Assembly (NCBI GenBank): GCA_964588795.1
Contig: CAZPQN010000016.1
Coordinates: 1-51,368, forward strand
From: CAZPQN01 sp964588795
GTDB taxonomy: Bacteria; Fidelibacterota; UBA2242
Length of the DNA stretch: 51,368 nt
Reading direction: 5' to 3'
Shown here: one piece after another, positions 34,879 through 43,088 of the stretch
Position numbering within the stretch: position 1 is the stretch's first letter
How the letters are laid out: the number at the start of each line of letters is the position of its first letter
Notes under the pieces: model-generated
Told to the model about the DNA's origin: nothing
The model's input: only the letters and a program-made list of their open reading frames with translations
Databases searched by the model: none
Program-made: the position numbers and the translations under genes

Positions 34879-36749
34879 TAATGTCTGAATGTTAATTCCA
34901 TATGAAAATTGCGCCCGGGCATCGGAAATCCGTACATCGTTTCATAGCGGACGTTTCTTAAATTTTCAATGCCGACAGCGAGCTCCAGGTTTTTACGGAT
35001 CGTCCAGCCGATTTGACTACCGATAACAGTATAATCCTGCAGGCGTCGCAGAACCGGCGGAGTGTAACTATAGGGATTCTCCACACTGTACAGACCACTG
35101 ACCCATTGCCAGTGGAGACGCAAACCAAACCCCGCCGGCAACTGCCAGCGACCGCCGAGATCGACTTTTTTCTCGGGATAACCGACCAGCGTCCGGGAGA
35201 AAGTACTCCAACTTCCGCCATAATTGATACAGAACTGCTTAATTGGATAGACCAGACCGTCCCACTCAATACCCTGAATTTTCACTTTACCCGTGTTTTG
35301 GTACAGAGGTCGGAAATTACCGGCAATAGCCACGACATTCTTCTGAATCAGATTTTCGCCTACGATCTGAAAAACCGTCAGTGCAGAGCGAAACACTCCG
35401 GGGCGGGATTTTTCGAGGCAGAATTCCTGATTGCGGGATTTTTCCGGTCGGAGGGCTGTGGTGGAAGGTGTGAAAAGAAACAACTCGTTAATCGTCGGAT
35501 TGCGATATCCCTGACTATACTGGGTTTTAATCAACCAATCGGCGGGAAGTAAAATCGTCGCCCCCAAAGCCGGCACCCATTGTTCTCCCACCACACTATG
35601 GTGACTGTAGCGCAGTCCACCCGTCAGGTTCAGGGTTCGAACGGGTTTCCAGTGCCCCTGCGCAAGCACACTGCGCTCGCTCACTTGCTCTTTTATCCAG
35701 ACATTGCCGATCCAGGCTCGCCCGCCATAAAGCCGCCAGTCAAAACCCACAAGGATCTGACCAGCATCCGTAATTTGTATCGTTTCGTTCAGAATAAATC
35801 CGCTCATCTGATCATAGGATTCATAGAAATAGGGATCGTGAACGCGGTGATGTCCGGCATTATAGTGCAATTTCAGGTCGGTCGTCAACAATCCTTGCAG
35901 ATGATTGATGGACAAATCCCCGCCGCGACGCTTCAAATTGAAAACATGGTCGCTGAAGGGACTGGTAACCTGACCGGGATCATAAAAATGCAGATTCGAA
36001 AAATAACCGTTGACAGTCAGGCGCAGGGTTTTCGTGAAAATGGCGTGCAATTCGGCATTGCCGCCTAATGATTCGTAGTCATCCCGTCCGTCGGTACGGT
36101 AACCGGCGCTCTGGCGCCAGGTAGTACCCGCACTGTACCCCCAGTTCTCGTGCTGGAATTGATTGCTGAAACCGATCTGGCGAGTCCGGTAGTTGGCAAT
36201 ATGCAGTGGAACTTCGAAATGCAAACCGTGCGCGGGCTTATGATCGGTGATGATATTGACAGCGCCACCCATGGCATTCGAACCATACAGGACGGCTGAT
36301 GGTCCGCGAATTACTTCAATCTTCCTGACATTCTGTAAAAAATAAACATCGCTTAGTGGATGCCCGAATAGACCCATGACATCCGGACGCCCATCAATTA
36401 ACACCAGGACCTGGGTGTTGGGAGTTCCGCCGAGACCGCGTAGATTGATTTGCCCACCGCTACCGCTACCGACTCCAAATCCCAGATTCGTGCGCTGGGT
36501 GATGAACAGACCCGGTACATTTTCCGCCAATACTTCGTACAAAGCCCGATGCTGATTCGCCTGGAGTATGCGTTCATCAATGATGGAGATCGAGAGCGGT
36601 AACTCCCGCACCGGCAGAGGCACCCGCGTACCGGTTACGACCACGGGATCAAACGGGAGCACTTTGAGCGTATCGGTGTAATTCAGAGCGTGCGTGAGGT
36701 TGATATTGATGATAATTAGAAAAGACAATTTCAAAATCTTAGATTGCAT
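34878..36749 (-). CDS. TonB-dependent outer-membrane receptor, probably for nickel or another metal chelate
   Basis: 623-aa outer-membrane receptor. A signal peptide (LKLSFLIIININLTHA) is followed by the plug domain: PVVVTGTRVPLPVRELPLSI, LAENVPGLFI, INLRGLGGTPNTQVLVLIDGRPD, KIEVIRGPSAVLYGSNAMGGAVNIIT. The barrel is about 420 residues and ends in an aromatic-rich strand (NFHMELTFRH), shorter than siderophore receptors with long loops. No N-terminal signalling domain. The gene is 16 bases downstream of nikR, which makes nickel (or cobalt) chelate uptake the best guess for its substrate. AAGGAGAT precedes the ATG. Confidence 0.92.
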   Translation of the reverse strand: MQSKILKLSFLIIININLTHALNYTDTLKVLPFDPVVVTGTRVPLPVRELPLSISIIDERILQANQHRALYEVLAENVPGLFITQRTNLGFGVGSGSGGQINLRGLGGTPNTQVLVLIDGRPDVMGLFGHPLSDVYFLQNVRKIEVIRGPSAVLYGSNAMGGAVNIITDHKPAHGLHFEVPLHIANYRTRQIGFSNQFQHENWGYSAGTTWRQSAGYRTDGRDDYESLGGNAELHAIFTKTLRLTVNGYFSNLHFYDPGQVTSPFSDHVFNLKRRGGDLSINHLQGLLTTDLKLHYNAGHHRVHDPYFYESYDQMSGFILNETIQITDAGQILVGFDWRLYGGRAWIGNVWIKEQVSERSVLAQGHWKPVRTLNLTGGLRYSHHSVVGEQWVPALGATILLPADWLIKTQYSQGYRNPTINELFLFTPSTTALRPEKSRNQEFCLEKSRPGVFRSALTVFQIVGENLIQKNVVAIAGNFRPLYQNTGKVKIQGIEWDGLVYPIKQFCINYGGSWSTFSRTLVGYPEKKVDLGGRWQLPAGFGLRLHWQWVSGLYSVENPYSYTPPVLRRLQDYTVIGSQIGWTIRKNLELAVGIENLRNVRYETMYGFPMPGRNFHMELTFRH

Positions 36750-36765
36750 TAAATCTCCTTTGGAT

Positions 36766-37188
36766 TTAGACTCCGGGCAGGTCTTTACCGGTGGAGGTGA
36801 AGGTCAGTTTGCCGTGCTTCACCCCACGCAGACCAATCAACCGGTCAGCCACCTGTTGAATCAGTGAACACTGCCCGCGCAGAACCACCACCTCAAGGCA
36901 GTGGTGATGGTCAAGATGGAAGTGAATATTGGACAGGATCATTTCGTAATATTCATGCTGGAGCGCTTTCATTTTTCCGGAGAGGTCGGCGGTATGATGA
37001 TCATAAATCAGCGTCAGCGTACCAACGACCTCGGCATCCCGATCCACTTCCTGGCGCACCAGGTATTCGCGAATCAGGTCGCGCAGGGCTTCCGAGCGGT
37101 TAGGATAACCGCGCCGGGTGATTTCACGGTCAAAGCGCGTCAGTAAATCCGCCGGCAATGACACTCCAAAACGTTGCAGACTGTTCAT
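36766..37188 (-). CDS. nikR: nickel-responsive ribbon-helix-helix regulator NikR
   Basis: 140-aa repressor. N-terminal ribbon-helix-helix (about 4-45: FGVSLPADLL, RRGYPNRSEALRDLIREYL) and C-terminal ACT-like nickel-binding domain. All four high-affinity nickel ligands of E. coli NikR are conserved: H78 (in LQHEY), H89 and H91 (IHFHL), C97 (HHCLEVVVL). Expected role: nickel-dependent repression of nickel uptake. It is first in an operon with the TonB receptor and methyltransferase and lies 62 bases from the hydrogenase operon's last gene, so it couples nickel supply to hydrogenase demand. GGAG precedes the ATG. Confidence 0.97.
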   Translation of the reverse strand: MNSLQRFGVSLPADLLTRFDREITRRGYPNRSEALRDLIREYLVRQEVDRDAEVVGTLTLIYDHHTADLSGKMKALQHEYYEMILSNIHFHLDHHHCLEVVVLRGQCSLIQQVADRLIGLRGVKHGKLTFTSTGKDLPGV

Positions 37189-37197
37189 TTTATCTCC

Positions 37198-37224
37198 GTA
37201 GCATATTTTCTTTTTTCGTGTTAC
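37198..37224. promoter_or_regulatory. candidate NikR operator upstream of nikR
   Basis: GTAGCAT, 13-base spacer, GTGTTAC: an inverted repeat with 5 of 7 matching positions, placed just 10 bases before the nikR start and overlapping the ribosome site. The GTGTTAC and GTARCAY half-sites are the same words as the published NikR sites of Geobacter (GTGTTAC, 13 or 14 bases, GTAACAC), but here their order is swapped. Autoregulation of the nikR-receptor operon is likely; the exact site needs binding data. Confidence 0.4.
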
Positions 37225-37250
37225 TCTAGGTTAAAAAAATTTCAGCCCTG

Positions 37251-38594
37251 TCATTCTGCATCACGACGCGGCAGGACAACCGTAAAAGTAGTGCCCTGAC
37301 CGATCTGACTCGCCACGTTAATCTGTCCTCCGAGTTTTTCCACGATCTGTTTGACTAAACATAACCCCAGACCGGTGCCTAAGCTTTCCATCTCGCGGGC
37401 GTTGGCGCTCCGGAAAAACTCTTCGAAAATTTTAGGGATATCTTCGGCGGCAATGCCGATCCCGGTATCGCTGACTTCGAATCCAAAACTAGCCGTACCG
37501 ACAAAGGGTTTGATAGTCACACGCGCGCCTGTTGGACTGTAACGCAGGGCGTTATTAACCAAATTGGACAGTACTTTTTCCAGGCCTGTCGTATCCATGG
37601 AGATGGTGAAGGTCGGCTCTAACGGTAAAACCTGCAGGTTGATTTTCTTTTCATCGGCGTAAGCTTGTTGCTGGCTGATGATCTGACAGATCCAGTCCCG
37701 GAAATCCACGGTTTGCTCATGGTATTCAGCCAGGCCATGTTTGTACTGCGTCACCTCGATCATTTCCTTGACCATCATGAGCAGCTGGTCGGTCCGGCGC
37801 ACGGCGCGTCCCAACATTTCCCGAACACTAGGTTGCAGTGAATCAGTATACACTTCGTCAATCACGGCCAGCATACTGCGCAAGGTGGTCAGGGGCGATT
37901 TCAGTTCGTGCGCAGTAAAACGGAACATCCGGTCACGTTCCAAGATAGTTTGTTCGAGGAGCGCGCTTTTTTCGTCAATCACGTGCTTCAAATGCCGGTA
38001 GCCGGAGATGATATCCTTGATGATGTAGGCCGCCGTGTAGATCAACAGGTAAAACGCCATCAGCGAGATCAGATACATACGTCCGGGCATCACGAGTCCG
38101 CTGAAGGAATAGATATTGACGACCCCGAAATATTCCAGTCCCGACCATAAAGTAAGGAGAAAAGCCGCCACGGTGGCATTCAGATACGGCCAGTAGCTGT
38201 GGAATAAAATCCCTGAAATGATGATGTGTACAATGTACAAAAAGTAAAATGGATTGGTGATGCCACCGGTATAGTGGATGAGAAATGAAAGGATGATGTA
38301 ATCACCCAGCACCTGCGTCTCGGTGAAAAAAATCTCCTGATAAAATGACTTGAAAGGCAGATATTTGCATAAAAAGAAATAGATGATATTAAGTACGGTC
38401 AGGAGGGCGGCTAACAGGTAGATGCGATCGAAAGCCAGATTGAAGCCCAGCAGGCGCTCGGCAATGGGAACCGCGCACAGCAACCCGATGATGGCAATCC
38501 AGCGCAGATTGACGAACCATCCGATGCGCAGACGAAGCGATTCAAGTGTATGAAAAGGTCGGATCAGATCGTATGGCTTTTCGGTAATGGTCAT
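37251..38594 (-). CDS. membrane sensor histidine kinase, RegB/PrrB-like
   Basis: 447-aa sensor kinase. About six transmembrane helices (30-190), a short coiled coil, a HisKA domain with FTAHELKSPLTTL (His229), then a HATPase domain with NLVNNALRYSP, DTGIGI and GTGLGLCLV. GGITNPF at residues 110-116 matches the GGxxNPF quinone-binding motif of RegB/PrrB/ActS redox sensors; the redox-box cysteine of those kinases is not seen. ATG at 38594 follows the protease stop by one base (TGATATG); the frame upstream to 38615 uses a TTG with no ribosome site. It is the last gene of the hydrogenase operon, whose first gene is a lone receiver protein, its likely partner. Confidence 0.88.
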   Translation of the reverse strand: MTITEKPYDLIRPFHTLESLRLRIGWFVNLRWIAIIGLLCAVPIAERLLGFNLAFDRIYLLAALLTVLNIIYFFLCKYLPFKSFYQEIFFTETQVLGDYIILSFLIHYTGGITNPFYFLYIVHIIISGILFHSYWPYLNATVAAFLLTLWSGLEYFGVVNIYSFSGLVMPGRMYLISLMAFYLLIYTAAYIIKDIISGYRHLKHVIDEKSALLEQTILERDRMFRFTAHELKSPLTTLRSMLAVIDEVYTDSLQPSVREMLGRAVRRTDQLLMMVKEMIEVTQYKHGLAEYHEQTVDFRDWICQIISQQQAYADEKKINLQVLPLEPTFTISMDTTGLEKVLSNLVNNALRYSPTGARVTIKPFVGTASFGFEVSDTGIGIAAEDIPKIFEEFFRSANAREMESLGTGLGLCLVKQIVEKLGGQINVASQIGQGTTFTVVLPRRDAE

Positions 38595-38595
38595 A

Positions 38596-39057
38596 TCAAC
38601 TGAAGAATTTATCAATGCTGTCGCGGGTTTCCGGAGACATTTCTGTCCCCCATTGCGTGGATCGCGGTTCTATTCCCAAATAAAAAACTTTGACCGGCCG
38701 TTGGGAGTTTAAGTATTCCGCGACGGTGCTGATGGAATAGGTATGGGTGCTGAAGCCGGAAGCGTCAATCTTATCTGCTGGTAACCATTTGATCGTTCCC
38801 GGTGGAGCCTGAAAACGGGCGGCATCTACAAAAACGATGGCTTGGGCGCCCGTGTCCAGAATTTTCTGCAAGTAGTTTTCGGGATTGGTGCCGGCGTAGA
38901 TCAGATGGGCTCCCTTTAGGGTCTGCGTCTGTCGCAATTTAGCGAGAAAATAGTCGCCGGCGCCGTCATCACCGCGCATTTCGTTCCCCAAGCCGACAAA
39001 GGCAATTGCACTATTCCGGAATTCGATTAATGCCTGACGCAGTTCCTCAAAATTCAT
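38596..39057 (-). CDS. [NiFe]-hydrogenase maturation endopeptidase (HycI/HybD type)
   Basis: 153-aa peptidase that trims the C-terminus of the hydrogenase large subunit once nickel is inserted. Family motif GLGNEMRGDDGAGDYF. The three nickel-sensing residues of HybD/HycI correspond to E26, D78 (VFVDAARF) and H105 (STHTYS). The end YLGIEPRS...WGTEMSPE matches the family. ATG at 39057 is chosen; it overlaps the stop of the ferredoxin gene by 11 bases. Its presence shows that the large subunit encoded at 45491-46678 is a true hydrogenase that undergoes processing, and not a complex I subunit. Confidence 0.93.
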   Translation of the reverse strand: MNFEELRQALIEFRNSAIAFVGLGNEMRGDDGAGDYFLAKLRQTQTLKGAHLIYAGTNPENYLQKILDTGAQAIVFVDAARFQAPPGTIKWLPADKIDASGFSTHTYSISTVAEYLNSQRPVKVFYLGIEPRSTQWGTEMSPETRDSIDKFFS

Positions 39058-39649
39058 CTTGCACGACGATCTTGTGTCGGCAAATAGCACAGACTTCCTT
39101 GATTTGGTCTTCGCGCCGGATACGGTCTTTGATCTTGGTAGGGGTTACCTCCGTAAACTGCCGCTGGGTAGCCAGTAGCAAATTGGGATGGGCGTAGGCT
39201 TTGGCCCCTAAGCGTTCCTTGATGAATCGAAAATGATCCCGACAGGCGATGACCGCCCCGCAGGCTTCGCACAGCGCCAATTCTTTTTCCACGCTATTGT
39301 AAACTTCCGGCGCTTTGACGCTCGTTACCGACAATAAATACTGGTCGGAAAGCTGGATACCTTTACCGGTAATACACTTTTCCTGACATTGTCCGCATTG
39401 CGCACAGGAAGTGTAATCCACCCGTAAGGTTCGTTTGCGCCCTTCGGGATTGTCAATCACTTCGATGGCCTTGGTCGGACAAACCTGCGCGCAGGTGCCA
39501 CATCCAACGCAGAACTCTTCATGGTATTTCGGGAAACCGCGAAAGGCCGCCTCCGGCTGATGAGCAACTTTCGGAAATTTCGAAGTATATGGTCGCGAAA
39601 ACAGCGAGCGCAATGCCTCAGTCAGTTCACGCACTTTTGGTAAGAACAT
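39047..39649 (-). CDS. HycF/NuoI-like two-cluster ferredoxin subunit of the hydrogenase
   Basis: 200-aa iron-sulfur protein related to NuoI, HycF and MbhN. Two [4Fe-4S] motifs: CVGCGTCAQVCP and CAQCGQCQEKC (about 48-100). The C-terminal half adds CEACGAVIAC and CAICRHK, two further Cys pairs, as in HycF of formate hydrogenlyase, which may bind zinc or another cluster. Role: electron transfer to or from the [NiFe] subunit pair. It starts 4 bases after mrpG and overlaps the maturation protease gene. Confidence 0.9.
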   Translation of the reverse strand: MFLPKVRELTEALRSLFSRPYTSKFPKVAHQPEAAFRGFPKYHEEFCVGCGTCAQVCPTKAIEVIDNPEGRKRTLRVDYTSCAQCGQCQEKCITGKGIQLSDQYLLSVTSVKAPEVYNSVEKELALCEACGAVIACRDHFRFIKERLGAKAYAHPNLLLATQRQFTEVTPTKIKDRIRREDQIKEVCAICRHKIVVQDEF

Positions 39650-39653
39650 AGCC

Positions 39654-39992
39654 TTATTCCTTCAGTTCTTTGTCTTCCTGGTATTTATCCACCACCGACT
39701 CGGGCGTCAATTTGACTCCGGTACGATGGGCGGCGCGGGCGATCGTGTGAGCGGCGACCGGCGAAGTCAGGAAAATGAATACGATGCCTAACAGCACCTT
39801 GAAGCCGAAATTGTTGAATCCCTGGATGAAAAATATACCCAATAAAATCCCCGCTGAACCAAATGTCACGCACTTGGTCGCCGCTTGGAGTCGGTTGTAG
39901 ACGTCCGGTAAGCGCAGCAGACCCAGCGCTCCGAGAAAATCGAAAGTTATCCCGATCAGAATCAGCGCCATGCCTAATGTTTCCCTAATCAT
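39654..39992 (-). CDS. mrpG: Mrp/Mnh-type antiporter subunit G
   Basis: 112-aa membrane protein with three helices. It carries the MnhG/PhaG pattern LGALGLLRLPDVYNRLQAATKCVTFGSAGILLG and FIFLTSPVAAHTIARAAHRTG. The ATG at 39992 with GGGAGGT is chosen over the longer frame to 40040; it overlaps the stop of mrpF by 8 bases. It completes the Mrp set and stands immediately before the ferredoxin subunit. Confidence 0.93.
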   Translation of the reverse strand: MIRETLGMALILIGITFDFLGALGLLRLPDVYNRLQAATKCVTFGSAGILLGIFFIQGFNNFGFKVLLGIVFIFLTSPVAAHTIARAAHRTGVKLTPESVVDKYQEDKELKE

Positions 39993-40323
39993 CCAGCGAC
40001 CTCCCTTCCAAGATTTTGGCGAATGCCAAGGATGCCACAAAACTCAGCAACGCCCAGATCAGACCGACATCCATAAAAAATGATTGATTATAATACATGC
40101 CCAGGAGTGCCAGTAATCCAATTATCAGCACCCCCAGAATGTCCACGGCAATGATCCGATCCGCCGCGGTCGGCCCGCCGATGACCCGGAAAAGAATGAA
40201 CAGCGCACTAAACAACAGGACATTGATCAGTTTGAAATCAATATGCCCGTCGTAAATAAAAAAGTTGCCATACATGAAGGCGCCGATCAGCACCAGGCCG
40301 ATCAGCCAGCGCACGGTTTTCAT
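39985..40323 (-). CDS. mrpF: Mrp/Mnh-type antiporter subunit F
   Basis: 112-aa membrane protein with three helices: LFILFRVIGGPTAADRIIAVDILGVLIIGLLALLG is the MnhF/PhaF signature. Small Mrp subunits E, F and G form part of the cation-handling half of Mrp antiporters and of archaeal membrane-bound hydrogenases. ATGA overlap with mrpE. Confidence 0.94.
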   Translation of the reverse strand: MKTVRWLIGLVLIGAFMYGNFFIYDGHIDFKLINVLLFSALFILFRVIGGPTAADRIIAVDILGVLIIGLLALLGMYYNQSFFMDVGLIWALLSFVASLAFAKILEGRSLDD

Positions 40324-40826
40324 TCGAACACCTCCGCAAGCAATTTTTCAAATTTACCGCCAATCGTGCGGGTATTTTCAGCAATGTCAACCGAATCCAC
40401 CTCGATGCAATGCACATAGATTTCATGTGCCTCCGGGTTGACATCCACCGTCAGCGTTCCGGGGGTCAGGGTAATGGAATTGGTCAGCACGGTAATGGCG
40501 GAATCTTTCGTCAGATTGGTTTTGATCTTCACAATACCGGGACGAATCGGTAACAGGGGATTGATGACGATCGAGGCCACGTGCAAATTGGCTTTAATCA
40601 TCTCCCACACGAATTTAAAAAAGTAAACAATGAAGAGCAGGAGACGATTGAGCGGATGCGCGCTCTTCTCGGTTGTGATTAAAAATCGTCCGGCGACCCA
40701 ACTGACAATCGCGGCGACGGCCAAACCTGCAACGACCTCCTGCCAGTTGCTAATACTCGTTAGTGCCAACCAGACTAAAAAGGCCAAAATAAAGACTGTC
40801 AATCGGCTCCGGTTTTCAATTGTCAT
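40320..40826 (-). CDS. mrpE: Mrp/Mnh-type antiporter subunit E
   Basis: 168-aa protein with two or three N-terminal helices, then a soluble domain with the MnhE signature: FVWEMIKANLHVASIVINP, then IKTNLTKDSAITVLTNSITLTPGTLTVDV and IYVHCIEV. 4-base overlaps with mrpD and mrpF. Normal length for the family. Confidence 0.95.
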   Translation of the reverse strand: MTIENRSRLTVFILAFLVWLALTSISNWQEVVAGLAVAAIVSWVAGRFLITTEKSAHPLNRLLLFIVYFFKFVWEMIKANLHVASIVINPLLPIRPGIVKIKTNLTKDSAITVLTNSITLTPGTLTVDVNPEAHEIYVHCIEVDSVDIAENTRTIGGKFEKLLAEVFE

Positions 40827-42301
40827 AAGCCACCTCCCAATACCTGGTTGATGTATTGTGTCTTATTCTCGATAACGGTGACAACTGGCCCCAATATTGT
40901 CTCCTTGATGCCGGGTAAAAACAGCACGCTTGTTGCCAGGCACAGCACCGCTAAAATGATCATGGCAGTGCGCATGCCCCAGCCGATGCGAACGCCTTCC
41001 TTATCTATCTGCCGTTCGCCGTGAAAACCATAGCGCTGGACTTTCAGGAAATAAACCAAGGTGAGCAGACTACCGAAAATGGCCAGCGCGGCGTAAATCG
41101 GATGTCCGGCATGCACCGCGGCAATAATGATGATCAGCTTGCTGAAAAAGCCATTGAACGGCGGAATCCCCGCCACGGAGAGCGTTCCGACCATGGCCGT
41201 GGCGGTCGTATAAGGCAGGCACTTCCGCAGATTACCCATCTGTCGCAAGTCGCGGGTGCCCAAAACCATTTCCACGGTTCCGGCATTAAAGAACAGCAGG
41301 GCTTTGAAAATCGCATGATTGAGGATGTGAAAAACCGCTCCTAAAATCGCCCAGCGCGTACCAATTCCGACCCCCAGGAGAATGAAGCCAATCTGGCTGA
41401 TACTGCTGTACGCCAAAAGTCTTTTCAGGTCCCATTGCCCCAGCGCTAAAAATGAAGCTACTAAAATCGATACCGTACCCAATACCATGAACAGGGTCAG
41501 GAAGATTGGGGGTGCGCCCAGGACATTATAAAAGAATCGAATCAACACGTAGACGCCGAGGGTTTTGATGAAAACTCCTGACAGCATCGAAGAAATCGGT
41601 GCGGGCGCTGAAGAGTGCGCATCGGGCAACCAGGCATGGAAGGGCATCAAAGCGGCTTTGAGCCCGAACGCCGCCAGGAAAAGTCCGCCAACCCAGTTCA
41701 CGACCTGCGGATTCTGGGGCAGGCGCTGGGCAATCGTCGCCATGGTCAGCGCCGAAGTCGCACTGTAGATAATGGCGATGCCGATCAGCACCATCGACGA
41801 GGAAATCGAACCCATGATGGCGTACTTGAAGGAAGCTTCGAACTCTTCCGCCTTGGCACCATAAGCGACCAGGGCAAAGGCAGCAAACAATCCGATCTCC
41901 ATAAAAACAAACAGGTTGAACAGGTCACCGGTTGCCACAACACCGTTCATTCCCGTAATCAACAGCATGAACAGCGCATAATATTTCCAGGAGGCCGACA
42001 GATGCCGGATATAAAAGACGGAAAACATCAGGGCGGTCAGTCCGATGACGCTGACAATGACCAACATGAAGGCGGAGAAGGCATCCAGCACCAGGCAAAT
42101 GGTGTACGGTAATTTCCAGGCGGCGGTCTCGTAGACCATCGTGCCGTTCCTGATCGTCACGAAACCGAACAGGGCTAAGGCGACCAGAGCGATCAGCGCA
42201 ATTACTGAAATGATAATCGCCCAGTAGTCGCGATCGCCGGAAATCAGAGCGATCAGAAACGCCGCTAAAAGTGGAATAATAATGAAAAATGGGAGGATCA
42301 T
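40823..42301 (-). CDS. mrpD: Mrp-type antiporter subunit D (NuoN/NuoM-like ion-translocating subunit)
   Basis: 492-aa membrane protein with about 14 helices. The key ion-path residues of this family are present: Glu in FNLFVFMEIGLFAAF (fifth helix) and Lys in FGLKAALMPFHAWLPDAHSSAPAP (seventh helix), plus a later Lys in MLSGVFIKTLGVY. HILNHAIFKALLFF is the typical discontinuous-helix region. Predicted role: H+ or Na+ transport driven by hydrogenase electron flow. It overlaps mrpC and mrpE by 4 bases each. Confidence 0.95.
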   Translation of the reverse strand: MILPFFIIIPLLAAFLIALISGDRDYWAIIISVIALIALVALALFGFVTIRNGTMVYETAAWKLPYTICLVLDAFSAFMLVIVSVIGLTALMFSVFYIRHLSASWKYYALFMLLITGMNGVVATGDLFNLFVFMEIGLFAAFALVAYGAKAEEFEASFKYAIMGSISSSMVLIGIAIIYSATSALTMATIAQRLPQNPQVVNWVGGLFLAAFGLKAALMPFHAWLPDAHSSAPAPISSMLSGVFIKTLGVYVLIRFFYNVLGAPPIFLTLFMVLGTVSILVASFLALGQWDLKRLLAYSSISQIGFILLGVGIGTRWAILGAVFHILNHAIFKALLFFNAGTVEMVLGTRDLRQMGNLRKCLPYTTATAMVGTLSVAGIPPFNGFFSKLIIIIAAVHAGHPIYAALAIFGSLLTLVYFLKVQRYGFHGERQIDKEGVRIGWGMRTAMIILAVLCLATSVLFLPGIKETILGPVVTVIENKTQYINQVLGGGL

Positions 42302-42642
42302 CCTGACAGCCTCCTAATTTTGGTGATGTCGAAAGTTTGGTGTTTTTCGTACAAGCGGATCGCCAGGGCCACTAACATGGCGGTAATGCCCAGCTCGATC
42401 ACGATCGACGTCAGCACCAGGGCTTGCGGTAACGGATCAACCATCATCTGGCTGGTGACCATTTTACCTTTCTCCAGGATCGGATAATGTGCACCTTTCC
42501 GATAGGCGAAAAGGATCAGCATTAGATTGGTGGCGTAACCTACGATCCCGGAAGCGATGATGATTTTTATCAGGTCGCGCTTGGTGATCAGACCGTAAAT
42601 CCCGACTAAGAAAAGCGCGAAACATAGCAAATAGACGATCAT
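42298..42642 (-). CDS. mrpC: Mrp-type antiporter subunit C (NuoK-like)
   Basis: 114-aa membrane protein with three helices, homologous to NuoK and MnhC. Motifs: LVGIYGLITKRDLIKIIIASGIVGYATNLMLI and DPLPQALVLTSIVIELGITAMLVALAIRLYE, where the Glu in the last helix matches the NuoK proton-channel region. ATGA overlap with mrpB upstream and mrpD downstream. Confidence 0.95.
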   Translation of the reverse strand: MIVYLLCFALFLVGIYGLITKRDLIKIIIASGIVGYATNLMLILFAYRKGAHYPILEKGKMVTSQMMVDPLPQALVLTSIVIELGITAMLVALAIRLYEKHQTFDITKIRRLSG

Positions 42643-43088
42643 TTGTCACCTCCTTGGTACAGGCGGAAAACTGCCAGTGTCCAGACCACTGTAAACAGCC
42701 CCATCGCGACCTTGATGCCGATGATGATATTGAGAACTAAAATATTACCGGAGCTCCAGAGGTCGAACAGCGTGCCCTTGGGCAGAAAATTGGCCAGAAA
42801 CCGGCCGCCAAGCGCGATACCTAACACACCTATCGCCAAGTACAACGCGCCGGCCGCCGGTTCCAGGTCGTGCATGAATTGGAGGCTCAGCCAACGGGTG
42901 ATAGTCTCGTGCCCGTAAGCCAGCATCACGTTCAGAAAAGCCAGGGCAATGATCACGCCTCCCGCAAATCCACCGCCGGGACTCAGATGCCCATGCAGAA
43001 TGATATAGAAACCATACAGTATAATCAACCAGACACTGATACGCGTCACGGTCTTAACAATCAGGGTCATGCCGGGATTCGTTTTCAT
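42639..43088 (-). CDS. mrpB: Mrp-type antiporter subunit B
   Basis: 149-aa membrane protein with four helices of the MnhB family: PLIxYGFYIILHGHLSPGGGFAGGVIIA-like segment (YGFYIILHGHLSPGGGFAGG) followed by LGIALGGRFLANFLPKGTLFDLWSSG and NIIIGIKVAMGLF. Normal length. It overlaps the MrpA C-terminal-like gene and mrpC by 4 bases. Confidence 0.95.
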   Translation of the reverse strand: MKTNPGMTLIVKTVTRISVWLIILYGFYIILHGHLSPGGGFAGGVIIALAFLNVMLAYGHETITRWLSLQFMHDLEPAAGALYLAIGVLGIALGGRFLANFLPKGTLFDLWSSGNILVLNIIIGIKVAMGLFTVVWTLAVFRLYQGGDK

